This document shows, one piece after another, positions 52,196 through 63,689 of a stretch of DNA of 64,000 nt. The first letter of the stretch is position 1. Each line of letters starts with the position of its first letter. The DNA is from Cranoglanis bouderius. Lineage: Eukaryota; Chordata; Actinopteri; Siluriformes; Cranoglanididae. The translations under genes were made by a program, and so were the position numbers. The stretch covers positions 16,436,513-16,500,512 of the forward strand of contig CM042565.1 in NCBI GenBank assembly GCA_023630585.1, written 5' to 3'. The notes under the pieces were generated by a model. The model saw only the letters and a program-made list of their open reading frames with translations, did not search any database and was not told the origin of the DNA.

Positions 52196-53307
52196 GTATA
52201 AAACCGCTTTAAAAATATACCCTTTCTTTATTTCTCTATTATTTTTTTCTTCCTTGATCACTTCACTTCTTTCTTGTCATTTTCTTACTCTTCTCTTTTT
52301 TTCTTTCTGTTCTTGTCTTTTTTGTTTTTTTCTTTTTCATCTCATTCATTTCTTCCTTTCTATATTTGTTTTTTCTTTTCATTTTCTTTTTTCTCTTCTT
52401 TTCTTCATATTTCTATTTATTTTTTCTTTTTGTTCACTTCTCATTTTCTTAGTCTTTTCTTTTTTTCTTTCTCTTCTTGTCTTTTTTGTTTCCTCCTCTT
52501 CTTTCTTTTTGTTTTTTCTTTTTACTCACTTGTCTCTAATTCTTGTTTCATCTTGCTCTTTTTCTTTCTCTTTTCTTTCTTCTTTCTCTATTTTTTCTTT
52601 TTCATTCACTTCTTTCTTCTCAATTTCTTGCTCTTTTCTTTTTCTTTCTCCTTGTCTTTGTTCCTTTTTTCACTTTCTTTTTATATTTATTTAATTTTTT
52701 GTTCACTTCTGTCTTCCCATCAGCTTACTCTTTTTGTCTTTGTTTTCTTTTTCATGTATTATTTCTTTCTTTCCTGTCTCTTTTTTGTTCACTTATTTCT
52801 TCTCGTTTTCTTGTTCTTTTTTCTCTTCTTTTTTTAATCTTTCTTTCTTAGTAAATGGTAGTAATTGTTAGTAGACGGTATTAGATGGTAGTAAACGGAA
52901 CACTTCCTGTCCCTCCAGCGCTCGTCCTCGACATCCTGACGGTGGCCGGGGTGCAGAAACTGGTGAAGCGCAGAGGACCGTGGGAAACGAACCCGGGCTT
53001 CCTGGACTGCGTGGCCATGGACGTGTACTCGTTCCCGGCGGCTCACGCCAGCAGGGCGGCGATGGTGTCTCGGTTCTTGTTGTCCCACCTGGTCCTGGCC
53101 GTGCCCCTGCGGGTTCTGCTGGTCTTGTGGGCCTTTCTGGTCGGACTCTCCCGGGTTCTGCTCGGGCAGCACCACGTGACCGACATGGCGTGCGGCTTCG
53201 CGCTCGGTTCGCTCCATTTCAGCCTGGTGGAGACGGTGTGGCTGCCGTCCAGCGCCTGCCAGACGCTGCTGTCTATAGGGACACTCAGCTGGAGCCCCTT
53301 CCGTTAA
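51739..53307 (+). CDS. plpp7: PLPP7, inactive phospholipid-phosphatase-like 7, complete
   Basis: PLPP7 (NET39, PPAPDC3) is a multi-pass nuclear envelope/ER protein of the PAP2 superfamily, enriched in muscle and thought to lack lipid phosphatase activity. Two exons (51739-52195, 52919-53307) join in frame into 281 aa (human about 271). Matches: RAEFLSLHQPQ, PEEDCMRLNPSLRGIA, SLLAIDI, ITGHG-like LTGHGLTWIGGT, AGQEVLINLLLALVLDI, TVAGVQKLVKRRGPWE, HASRAAMVS and LSHLVLAVPLRVLLVLWA. PAP2 motif C3 is complete (S230 R231, H237, D241), C2 is P192-A-A-H195 instead of PSGH, and C1 lacks the RP pair. Start chosen at the MPCNPSRMRARERG Met; an upstream in-frame ATG at 51685 is not conserved. Confidence 0.96.
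52221..52850. repeat. PLPP7 intron: 630-bp polypyrimidine tract
   Basis: Nearly the entire only intron is T/C on the coding strand (TTTCTTTTT, TTCTCTTCTT, CACTTCTTTCTTCTC repeated), with very few purines. Roughly 170-bp blocks recur (TCACTTCT... TTTCTTTCTC... TTGTTTTTTC). Forward frames remain open for up to 250 codons but code only for Ser/Phe/Leu runs and are not genes. Confidence 0.95.
52919..53307 (+). CDS. plpp7: PLPP7 coding exon 2
   Basis: Encodes ALVLDILTVAGVQK through the terminal SIGTLSWSPFR and TAA. It carries the three PAP2-type motifs and the last hydrophobic segments. Acceptor CCCTCCAG. A (CA)n tract begins right after the stop. Confidence 0.95.
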
Positions 53308-54449
53308 CACACACACACACTCACACACACACACTCACACACACACACGTTAGCTTTTAATGACGTTTAGGTTCAATCTTTTTTTTTTTTTGTTTAGCGG
53401 TGCGCTAAACTCACAAAATCGTCCCGCTTGGTGTTACAGGTTTTTGGTGAATCTCGACGTCCATTTTCAAAGACCATTTTTCAAACACCATCTTATATCA
53501 TCAGACGTAGTCGTTTTTGGCGTCTTTAGTTCGTAAGGCTAATATAGACTCGTTTTTCATATGTTCGTAAACATAAACTTGGTTGCGAAAAAGTCTTGTA
53601 GCCTAGCAACCTGATGCTGACTCTGACGCTACTTTAGTTATAATCTGACTGAAGGATCGATCAAGAACTTTATTCAGGAATTGGGTTAACGTTAGCGTTA
53701 AATCGTGATCCACTCATTTTATTATGGATTAGCTTTAAAAGACAGGGAGTGCTATTCAGCTAAGCTAACACTTTCGAATGCTGGAACTCGTCAGCAGGAC
53801 GTCGTCGAGGCACCGAAAGCCGAGGCACTGCACAAACAGACGCCTTAAACTCGTTCGTTAGCTGAACAAAGTTAGCTAGCTAAACGTGTCCGTTATAAGC
53901 AACTCCTCAGTGAGAACATGACCTAGCGTTAGGTCTAGCGTTAGCTAGCTAATTTCTTGATGTGGATTTTAGGATTTTAGGCTACGTAGGTTTGTAAAAA
54001 CAATATAAACCAGGCATGTTTGCTAACTAGCGAGCTAAGCCTGTTAAAGTCTTGCTTAGTTCACTGATATGATAGTTAGCTACTTAGCTGAGATGAAACG
54101 AGTGCTGCAAATTTATAAATTTTCCCTCCTGTAACCACAAACATCTTCTGTCACCTTGGAAACATGTCCGACTCGATAGTAGTCGGTAGAAACGGTCGTG
54201 TTTATGAAAACCTTTTTGCTTCAGATGGCATCGTTACTGTCGTCCACCACAGACAGCTCCAGCTTCACACTGTGAGTCAGCGTTTAGGAGCACAAAATGG
54301 CCGCCGACATAAATACCAGTGCTAGGCTACACTGTGAAACACAAAATGGCCGCCGCCATAAATAACGTACCAGAGCTAGGCTACATTGTGGAGTTTAGCT
54401 GATGTTTATAGATGACAGGAAGTTCAGTGGTGGTTCCTAAATCACATCA

Positions 54450-54481
<32 letters not shown>

Positions 54482-55700
54482 GTTTGTGTGTGTGTGTTCA
54501 ATCACTCTACTATTAGCTACTATTAGCCTCAAGAAGTAAAGAAACAAACATTGGACATTCTTTTTTTTTCCTTTTATTCCTCGGCTTAAGCCGAATTCAG
54601 CTAGGCCACACCTACTAATTTCCGCCTTTATTTATTTATTTATTTATTTATTTATTTTGCTAATTTGCATGATATGCAAAACCTACTTTTGCGAAGTAGC
54701 CTTACGATTTTCACAAAATTTACATCACTACTCAGAAGAGCGTGAACCTCAATAATGACAATTATCAAAAAAAAAAAAAAAAAAACGTGTTGAGATTTGT
54801 AAACAATATGGCTGCCACATGTCAATCAATTCTAAGGAGGCGGAGCCTAATTTACCCAAACATCTGTAAGTCATGATTGCGTGTGTGGATTCGCGCGAAA
54901 CTTGAAAGCCATATACAGGACAAGATTCTGAGGTCATGTGCAATGTTTGGGGGTGTGGTCATAAATAAGGGGGTGTGCCTTAATTCAGATAACTGTTGTT
55001 CGGGAACCGTAAGTCCGATTGAGCTGAAATTTGGTATGCTGCGTCTATGTGCCGATCTGTAGGTGGATTTTTGATGATGACCTAGTCGCTTAAAAATCAT
55101 GGCTGCTATCGGCCAATCAGCTTCCAGCAGGCAGAGTTAACGTTGAGCTTTCGTAACAAAATTTGATAACTACGTTTATCTACGATATGTTTAATGGTTT
55201 TTTTTATAAAATGATAAGAACTGGGCTGCTAATTTATCAGCATTATTATTTCTTTATTTTTTCTTTCGTAATGCCGAATGAAATGTGATACATAGTGTGT
55301 TAATGTGCTGTTTGTGTGTGAAAGGATTTTTTTTTTTACTTCATGCTGCTATTATTTTCCTACGTGTCTGAAAGTACATGAGTAATGTTATGTATTATTG
55401 TGCATGCTACTTTTATTATTTATTATTTATTATAATTAATTTACATAAGAACATACTGTAAATGATCCAGTGAGGTTGTTTATGGTGGATGGCTGAATTC
55501 TTTTCATTAAACAAAATTGCCGTATTATGCTGAGAGAAATGCGCACAATGTTTTATTGTTGTTTTTAATCATTGTGGGATTATTTATATCATTAACTCAT
55601 TAATTCTCAATCCTTCTGTGTTAAAATGTCTTTTCAGAAAGACAATAAATCTTAAATAATCCATTTCCAATTTCTTTCTTTCTTTCTTTTTTCCTGCCGT
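53308..55700. other. PLPP7 3' flank and probable 3' UTR; dispersed repeat
   Basis: No further gene. AATAAA at 55644-55649 is one possible poly(A) signal but the distance is long. 54590-55140 looks like a dispersed repeat (GGAGGCGGAGCCTAATTTAC, CAGATAACTGTTGTTCGGG, GAGCTGAAATTTGGTATGC). Two near-duplicate CACAAAATGGCCGCCG stretches lie at 54290-54360. Confidence 0.45.
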
Positions 55701-55827
55701 TTCACTCACTTTTGTTTTTTTCTATAATTTTCTGTTTCTAATTAATTCTTTCTTTATTGATTTCTCATCTTTCTTTCAAGTCCTTTCTTTCAAATGCAAA
55801 TCTAATAATTATTAATGATTTACACTA

Positions 55828-55860
<33 letters not shown>

Positions 55861-55948
55861 ATTCACAGTGTGATGATTTTTTAAAACAAACTCTGAACTG
55901 AACTTGACCTCACATAAAGTCGTCAGTGTGTTTGTTTGTTTACCAACA

Positions 55949-55997
<49 letters not shown>

Positions 55998-56087
55998 GAT
56001 AGATAATGTAGCTGCAGCGTATCAGAGCTGAACAGGCCTCTGTGTGTCACACGTGAAGCTTAATCTCTCCTGAACACTGTGTTTAAA

Positions 56088-56125
<38 letters not shown>

Positions 56126-56564
56126 TCGGGCCTCCTCCCTACAGCACTGACAGTTCAGCTGGTATTTACACCTCTGTGTGTGTAACGTGTTTTGTTTTGT
56201 TTTTTGTTTTATTGTCATCAACAATTAAAGCTCCAGAGAGTGACGTCATACAGGAACCTTTCAGTTCATTCTGGTTCTTGCTACAATGAAGTGAATAATT
56301 ATGTTTACACCACAAAGATGCTTCCACTTAACGGTAGAGATAAGAGACAGATTTCAGTGTGTTGATGAGAGACTCTGTGAGTGTGACGCCCCCTAATGGA
56401 GCAGTAAAGCTAACACAGCTAACGCAGAGGAGAAAAATTAAGCATGTATATAAATATATATATATGTGACTTTATTTATCAACTATAATTTTAATTCTTC
56501 ACAGCATGTCAGTACATAAAGTTTCTGTCTTGTTTTTAATAAATGTGATATTTTTGTGTCTACA
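55701..56564. other. Intergenic PLPP7-PRRC2B with (CA)n tracts
   Basis: (TTA)n at about 55831-55858, (CA)n at about 55952-55994 and 56092-56120. No gene seen. Confidence 0.6.
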
Positions 56565-57964
56565 TACAGTGGGGGAAAAAGTATTTGATCCCCTGCTGAT
56601 TTTGTACGTTTGCCCACTGACAAAGAAATGATCAGTGTATAATTTTAATGGTAGGTGTATTTTAACAGTGAGAGACAGAATAACAACAAAAAAAAATCCA
56701 GAAAAACACATTTCAAAAAAGTTATAAATTGATTTGAATTTTAATGAGGGAAATAAGTATTTGACCCCTTCGACTTAGTACTTGGTGGCAAAACCCTCGT
56801 TGACAATCACAGAGGTCAGATGTTTCTTGTAGTTGGCCACCAGGTTTGCACACATCTCAGGAGGGATTTTGTCCCACTCCTCTTTGCAGATCCTCTCCAA
56901 GTCATTAAGGTCATTTTCAATGCCCTGGCTGAGGGAAGGAGGTTCTCACCCAAGATTTGACGGTACATGGCCCCGTCCATCGTCCCTTTGATGCGGTGCG
57001 GTTGTCCTGTCCCCTTAGCAGAAAAACACCCCCAAAGAATAATGTTCCCACCTCCATGTTTGACGGTGGGGACGGTGTTATGACTTGGGGTCATAGGCAG
57101 CATTCCTCCTCCTCCAAACACGGCGAGTTGAGTTGATGCCAAAGAGATCTGACCACACCTGACCACAACACTTTCATCCAGTTCTCCTCTGAATCATTCA
57201 GGCAAACTTCAGACGGGCCTGTACATGTGCTTTCTTGAGCAGGGGGACCTTGCGGGCGCTGCAGGATTTCAGTCCTTCACGGCGTAGTGTGTTACCAATT
57301 GTTTTCTTGGTGACTATGGTCCCAGCTGCCTTGAGATCATTAACAAGATCCTCCCGTGTAGTTCTGGGCTGATTCCTCACCGTTCTCATGATCATTGAAA
57401 CTCCACGAGGTGAGATCTTGCATGGAGCCCCAGACCAAGGGAGACTGACAGTTTCTTCCATTTGCGAATAATCGCACCAACTGTTGTCACCTTCTCACCA
57501 AGCTGCTTGGCGATGGTCTTGTAGCCCATTCCAGCCTTGTGTAGGTCTACAATCTTGTCCCTGACATCCTTGGACAGCTCTTTGGTCTTGGCCATGGTGG
57601 AGAGTTTGGAATCTGATTGATTGATTGTTTCTGTGGACAGGTGTCTTTTATACAGGTAACAAACTGAGATTAGGAGCACTCCCTTTAAGAGAGTCCTCCT
57701 AATCTCAGCTCATTACCTGTGTAAAAGACACCTGGGAGCCAGAAATCTTGCTGATTGAAAGGGGATCAAATACTTATTTCACTCATTAAAATGCAAATCA
57801 ATTTATAACTTTTTTGAAATGTGTTTTTCTGGATTTTTTTGTTGTTATTCTGTCTCTCACTGTTAAAATACACCTACCATTAAAATTATACACTGATCAT
57901 TTCTTTGTCAGTGGGCAAACGTACAAAATCAGCAGGGGATCAAATACTTTTTTCCCCCACTGTA
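56565..57964 (-). mobile_element. Tc1/mariner element, 1.4 kb, inactive (minus strand)
   Basis: Terminal inverted repeats of about 185 bp: the left end reads TACAGTGGGGGAAAAAGTAT and the right end is its reverse complement (TTTTTCCCCCACTGTA). The element starts and ends with TA. It holds an extra internal hairpin at 57665-57720 (GAGATTAGGAGCACTC against GAGTCCTCCTAATCTC). A different family from the NUP214 intron element. Confidence 0.93.
56816..57592 (-). pseudogene. Tc1-like transposase pseudogene (minus strand)
   Basis: The minus strand encodes MAKTKELSKDVRDKIVDLHK and a helix-turn-helix (57592 downwards), then TIVTKKTIGNTLRREGLKSC in another frame (57461-57198), then TVKHGGGNIILWGCFSAKGT (57166-56816). 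Frameshifts and missing parts of the C-terminal catalytic region show the gene is dead. Confidence 0.88.
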
Positions 57965-58140
57965 CATATTTAATAGCAAAAATAATAATAATTGGGATAA
58001 TTGGGAATGTGGCAGTGTTCAGAATCAACCAATCACATTCAAACTCATGTTAATATAATTATTAAAATATTTATTTCGTAATGTATTATTTATTTATTTA
58101 TTTATTTTTTTATGGATAATAACGCTGTAGAAGTGTAATG

Positions 58141-58380
58141 ACCAAAGATGGCCGACAGACGTCGCTGTTGCACGCCTCCCTCACACTGCCTTCGTCATTT
58201 CCGGCAGATTTCAGTAGGCCGAGCCGCAGCTACAGGCAACATAAAAAAAACGGGAAAGAAAAAAAATCCCATATTAAGAAAATTTGTCCCGAAGAATCTT
58301 AATCCATCCTTTTAGATTTTAACAGCAGGTGGAAATATTTATAAATATCTGATATAAACTGAACGCGACTCGTTGATTCG
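58141..58380 (+). promoter_or_regulatory. prrc2b: Probable PRRC2B promoter and noncoding exon 1
   Basis: AAAGATGGCCGAC at 58143-58155 matches the YY1 core AAGATGGC common at housekeeping promoters. GC-richer sequence with CGAGCCGCAGCTACAG follows, and GATTCG|GTGAGT at 58380/58381 makes a good splice donor, so 58.2-58.38 kb is a plausible 5' noncoding exon. No ATG-led ORF is needed here. Transcript evidence is missing. Confidence 0.45.
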
Positions 58381-61329
58381 GTGAGTTTTTATCTCCGTCT
58401 TGGTGGGAAAATGAACCTTTTTTTCCCCTCCCTTTTTTGCTCTTCAGCTCCGGACTTTATTGTTGCTTTTGTTCCGAGCGGCAGCCATCTTTAATCTTTC
58501 ATCTTTAATCTCCCGATTTTTAAACACACTTCTAACGCGCTTGGGTTTGTTAATGTGCAACATTTATACGTTTTATGACTAAAATATCACAATTCTCGGG
58601 TTAGGATTATTATCAGGAGTGTTTATTTATCGCTGCTGTGTTCTATCACGGTCCTGTTTTTTTTTTTTTTTTTTTTAAAGAGCCATATCTATTAAAATTA
58701 GCCTTTAGCATGAAGATTGGCGAGACCGTTATATTTAAAGCGTCGCACGTTCTCAATAATGGTGGTGTGGTTTATTTTTAAAAGAACGCATATAACGGAA
58801 AACAATCAAAGTTTATATCACAATCGATGCGATTTTGCGTTTCCATCGCGATAAATTTCATCCTCTGCTAACTATGCTAACTAGCAGCCCCGGATTAGCC
58901 ATGTTTACATTCACCGCTAACGCAGTATTAGCATTAGCTTTAGCAGAACACATAGCAAGCTACATTCTTAAGTCTTGTTAGTAATTGCGACGATGATTTT
59001 GGAATAACTGATAGCTGTTAAGAGCGTATATATATATGTATATAATATATATATTTGTTCATAATACTGAAGTAAAAGTTATGTGAATATTTTCTCTCGC
59101 GCTAATTGCGAGCAAACCTTGCTAGCTAATTAGCAAGCTCGGGCTCATACTTGGCGGTGAGCGCGTGCCGGTTTGATCGAGTTATTATGTATCATATATT
59201 TTGAAAACGATTTAAAAAAAATTGAGCTTTTTTATTTGTTTATTTTTATTAATTTCTCCTTACAGTTTATGAATTGTAAACAGTTTGTGCTAAATTTATG
59301 ATTATATAATTCCCCCCCCCTCCCCCGAGCTAGCTAGCTAACATTAGCGCAGTGTTTGGCCTTGAAGGCACAAATACAGTTTTGTTTTGCTTTTTAAAGC
59401 TTATAAGTAAATTATTGCAAATAAAAGTAATTAATTAATTAATTTTAAGTTTGTTTTGTCAGAGTTTTATATTTAGCTAAACTATATGAGTAGATGTTTT
59501 TTTTCCTAGGCCTTAAAATGAATATAATGTGTGTGTATATATATATGGAAGTCTGTTTTTGTTTGACTATTTAAGTATTAAACCTGGTTATAAATCTTAA
59601 CTAACTGGTTTGTAACATGTCAAGTCATGGTTTTTAAAATTCATCCAGCTGCTTAAATGTTCAAACGCACTCGAGATTTCTCCTTAAAACCAAAATGTTG
59701 TGGGTTTGAATTAGAGCTTGTGGAACGGGTCGTGTCCCAAATCACTTTACATCTAATGTTTTATTATTATTCCCCCCCACCCCACTACACAACCGTCTTC
59801 CGTATCTCGATGTCTGATGAACAGTGATGTCGCCTCGAGTCAGATCAGACGGAGCTCGGCCTCTGGTTTCCCTCCTCGTCGTCTGCACCAGTGATTTTTA
59901 TTTATTTTATTTTCATTAGACGTCGAACCTCTTCCTGATCCTCACACCGAGCTCGGAACCCTCGTGCGGTTCTAGCGCGTCGCCCGAAAGTCCTGCTGTC
60001 GTTCCGTTAAGACTCTTACCTGAGAATGTTAGGAAAAAAACGAAGAAACAGAGTTTGGTGAGAAACTGTAGGTCTGTAATTTTCTCGGAGGACGACACCG
60101 ACATGGCCGATCTGGACAGAAAATAGGAAATCACCCCAGAACTCCCCCATTTACATGTAATCCCGTCTGAATAGGGCTATAATCCGGTGATAAGCCGAAG
60201 AGGATGGTTTCCTCAGAACGTGGTTCCTCTCAAGGTTTCTTCCTCGTGGGAGTCTGTCCCGAAACGTTCTCCAACTCTGTTCGGTTCTTTAGGTGGAACA
60301 TGGCGATCACACGTGGGTCCAAGTGCATCGGGGTGAAGCGGTCTCGGTCCGATCCCTAGTGAAAGTGATTAGACTCTGAATCGACTCAGTGCAAGAACTG
60401 AATCGAGTAAAAAATAAGTTTTGGGTTGCAGCGTTTTATTTATTTTATTTCTGGAGATTTAAACCAAGAAATAAACAAAACGGTTATTTATATAATTATC
60501 AAATCATTTATTAGCATCGGCTTCGTGTTCTCCGTGCTCGGGTGATTTAAAAAAGTTTTTTAATTATTATTTATTTCTCTCTCTCTCTCTTTTTTTTTTT
60601 TTCTCCTCTTGCGTGATTTCTGTGCTCCCTTAACCGTTTTAAAAAAGTTTTGTTTCGTTTTCTCCTCACTGCATTTCTAAATGAAGAACGAAAGAGTTTT
60701 GCGAGGTCTCACGAGTCTTATTTCGGCGTCACGAAATACCCAGATTCAGGGTTTCGGTTTCTGCTGCGTCTGAGCAGAATGTCGTATGAAAGACCTTTCT
60801 GTCCTGCGAAAGCTCAGACTTCAGAAGAAAGATGAAGAGAGAAATGCAGTCTAAACAATCAGGAGATTATCGCTGCTGCTGCTACGGGGTGGAGGATGGG
60901 GGAGGGGAGTGGGGGGATGGGGGAGGGGGGGGTGCTCAGGGAATCAGCGTTTCAAATCCCTGGAAAATATTTTCTTGATTTCAGATTTGAGTCAGACTCG
61001 ATCGTCGTGCGTAACGTTTTCCAGCTTTAAAAAAAAAAATCAAATTGACAGTCGATTGTTACGATTTTTGTTTACTTTTGTTCCATTGCTATTTTTTCCT
61101 CCCTCGGTAGATATTGCAGCCATGGGTAAGGGAAAGATCTACAGAAACCCAAAACACGCGGGCAGGTTTGATTCACTTGAGTCGAGTGAGTCGATTCAGA
61201 GTCAAATCGCTTTCTGATTCGGAAGAGGAACGAGGACACATCGCTCAGACGATCTCGAGTTTGATCGCCGTGTTATTACCTGCCTAGAGAACCACACCGA
61301 AGCGGAGAACACACCAGGGGTCCGTTAGT

Positions 61330-61365
<36 letters not shown>

Positions 61366-61466
61366 ACATCCTGTAACCTCATGAGTCCTGATTTTCCATC
61401 AGAACACAGAGGAACCTTTCTGTTGCCATGATCTCACTCCTAGGAAAGTCATTCCTGTCTCTCATT

Positions 61467-61499
<33 letters not shown>

Positions 61500-61711
61500 G
61501 TGTCGTTCAGAGTGGGTTCTTTTTGAACGCCTTTTAAAGCACGTCACGTCATGGTTTAGACGTTTTAGACGCTGAAGAACCAGACCGATGATGGTCTCGA
61601 GTGCAGTCGGAGACGTGTGGATTAAATTTCACTGTCAGAGCTGCTGCGATAGAGAATTAATCAACATTTGACCAATCACAGTCCAGAATTCATCAGCGCT
61701 GTTATAATGCT

Positions 61712-61757
<46 letters not shown>

Positions 61758-61770
61758 TCTGTTTCTATAG
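58381..61770 (+). other. PRRC2B intron 1 with a dispersed repeat
   Basis: No coding exon is convincing. 59900-60400 carries a fish dispersed repeat (GGTTCCTCTCAAGGTTTCTT and CGATCACACGTGGGTCC type). (TG)n at about 61330-61353, (CA)n at about 61469-61497, (TA)n at about 61713-61749. Confidence 0.5.
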
Positions 61771-61834
61771 AAACAGACGGTATAGAGGAAGAGGCGCAGA
61801 GAAAAATTTCCATACTCGATGACATTTCATCGCA

Positions 61835-61949
61835 ATGTCCGATCGTTTGGGGCAAATAACCAAGTCCAAGGATGGGAAAAGCAAGTATTCCTCACTCAAC
61901 CTATTTGACAAGTACAAGGGAAAGTCAATAGAAACTCAGAAACCCACAG
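61835..61949 (+). CDS. prrc2b: PRRC2B coding exon 1
   Basis: 38 codons plus one base, from ATG at 61835. The exon itself begins at 61771 after TTTCTATAG, leaving 64 nt of 5' UTR; donor ACAG|GTGAGG. Too short to stand out as an ORF; found by the conserved MSDRLGQITK start. Confidence 0.94.
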
Positions 61950-62605
61950 GTGAGGCTGAGGCACTTTACACCTTTATCACCTGTTTAACTGAATAATTTA
62001 TTACATCTTATTTATTGTTTTCCTTTTTTTTTTTCCCCTCTCACTTCTGTTCATTGCATTTTATTATTTCACTGTTTTATTTCTATCATCTGACACTATT
62101 TTAGAGTTTTACTGTTTTAATTTATTCTTACTTTTTTCGGGGATTTTTTTCTCTTGAGGTTGGTTTAAGTAAATTTTTTTATTTTTTATTTGCTGTACCT
62201 TTTTTTTTATTTTGAATTTTTATAATTTCAGTCGTCACTGCTTTTTGTTGCATTTAAAAAGAATAAATAAATGTACTTTTTTTATTTATAAAACCTTTGT
62301 TTTTTCTTTTTTAACGTTGGTTTCGATTTCTTATTTTTATTAGTTGTAGTACTTTTACTCTTTTTCTTTTTTTTCTCCCCACACATTTTACATATTGTTT
62401 ACTTTTTTTCTCTGTTATTTTTCATGTTTATTTTATTGTACTATTTTATTTATAAACATTCCCCCCCCCCACCTTTTTATTATTTGGTTGGTTAAATTGG
62501 TTCTTTATTTTATACAATATTAAATTGTGTAATTTTATTAATTTTTTTATATTATTATTTAGATGTTAAATCATTATTCTTATTTTTTGTTGCTTACGTT
62601 TGTTG

Positions 62606-62652
<47 letters not shown>

Positions 62653-63175
62653 TTTGGTGACCTTTTTTTAAGTTTTTAAGCTGGTTTTCATTACATTCAT
62701 TATTTTATATTGTTTGTAATTGTTATAATTTTATTCTATTTCGAGTTTTGAGGTTTATACAGTACAGTGAAGGAGAAGAACAGAAATGATCTGCGTTTCT
62801 ATTCTGTTCTTTTCCTTCTACTGTACTGTATAAGCCATTTAAAACACATGAAGGGTGTAAAAAATTATATTTATTGTATTGTAAGTACACGAAGCTGTGT
62901 ATCGTGTTGTTTGAGTATTAATTATACCTTTAATCTTTTTACGTAAGTAAAGTGTCGATGTCAGTAACCGGGGTTTGTTCATTTCTCCCCGCTGCAGTTG
63001 TTGCTCGACATGGCTTACAGAGTCTTGGTAAAGTGGCCGCTGCCCGGCGCATGCCCCCGCCCGCTCACCTGCCGAGCCTGAAGTCCGAGAACCGAGGAAA
63101 CGATCCAAACGTGATTATCGTGCCCAAAGACGGAACAGGATGGGCGAACAAGCAGGAACAACCCGATCAAAAGAG
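61835..63175 (+). CDS. prrc2b: PRRC2B, first two coding exons (gene runs off the window)
   Basis: PRRC2B is a large Pro-rich, coiled-coil-containing RNA-binding protein of the BAT2 family linked to translation initiation and stress granules; human is about 2,229 aa. Exon A (61771-61949) holds the ATG at 61835 and encodes MSDRLGQITKSKDGKSKY and LFDKYKGKS. Exon B (62998-63175) encodes [39 protein letters not shown] and IVPKDGTGWANKQ. Phases fit (ACA G|TT). Family members PRRC2A and PRRC2C share this N-terminus; the PLPP7 neighbour and IVPKDGTGWANKQ favour PRRC2B. The remaining exons lie to the right. Confidence 0.93.
61950..62997. other. PRRC2B intron 2, T-rich
   Basis: Strongly T-rich on the coding strand with a run of over 40 T at 62607-62649. 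Contains the hairpin at 62755-62833. No exon. Confidence 0.7.
62755..62833. other. 79-nt near-perfect hairpin in PRRC2B intron
   Basis: Left arm 62755-62785 begins TTATACAGTACAGT; right arm 62802-62833 ends ACTGTACTGTATAA. The 31-32-nt arms pair with one bulged base and one mismatch around a 16-nt loop. Size suits a pre-miRNA-like hairpin or a tiny TA-flanked MITE; the sequence itself cannot tell which. Confidence 0.85.
62998..63175 (+). CDS. prrc2b: PRRC2B coding exon 2
   Basis: Acceptor CCGCTGCAG, donor AAGAG|GTGAGC. Ends in phase 2. Sequence nearly the same as the human [20 protein letters not shown] block. Confidence 0.95.
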
Positions 63176-63397
63176 GTGAGCGACGAAGATAGATAGAGAG
63201 AGAGAGAGAGATACAGAGCGCTAGTGACAGAAAGACTGGTGTGTAGAGAGATGGGTCTAAAGATGAAAAGTATTTTCAGATGAGTGTGTGCGCGCCGCCG
63301 CGTTTCTCTCTTGGCCTTGGTCGGAAGCCGCAGTGTCATTAAGCGAATATTTCCTCAAGCTGAAGGACCAATCTGTGGGTGTGGGTGTAAGAAGAGG

Positions 63398-63438
<41 letters not shown>

Positions 63439-63689
63439 TTATAAATTGGAGAGCTCAAGGTAATGGTGTGTGACTGCTGAGTCGTGACGGTGTGTATCTC
63501 GGTAAAAGTGACTGAACACAGAAACTTTGTGTGGTGAAACACCCAGCGTGTGAGAAAAGAGAAGACGTGATGGTGATGGAATCGGATTTTGGGTGATAAA
63601 AGATGGCGTAGGTAGTTTATCCGCGAGAGGAAATCAGATTAATCTCCTGTCACGCGCAGCAGATCCCTGAATCCAGTTCATCGTCCATC
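63176..63689 (+). other. PRRC2B intron 3 with (TG)n
   Basis: (TG)n at about 63400-63437, short (AG)n at 63193-63212. No exon recognised. Confidence 0.6.

Noticed and set aside
52274..52851. Phe/Ser/Leu-rich ORFs in PLPP7 intron
   Set aside because: Polypyrimidine tract; real PLPP7 exons lie on both sides with matching phases.
61111..61217. Short ORF starting MGKGKIYRNPKHAG and a possible 15-nt exon before PRRC2B
   Set aside because: AG and GTAAGG borders exist, but there is no homology and PRRC2B starts at the conserved MSDRLGQ Met at 61835.
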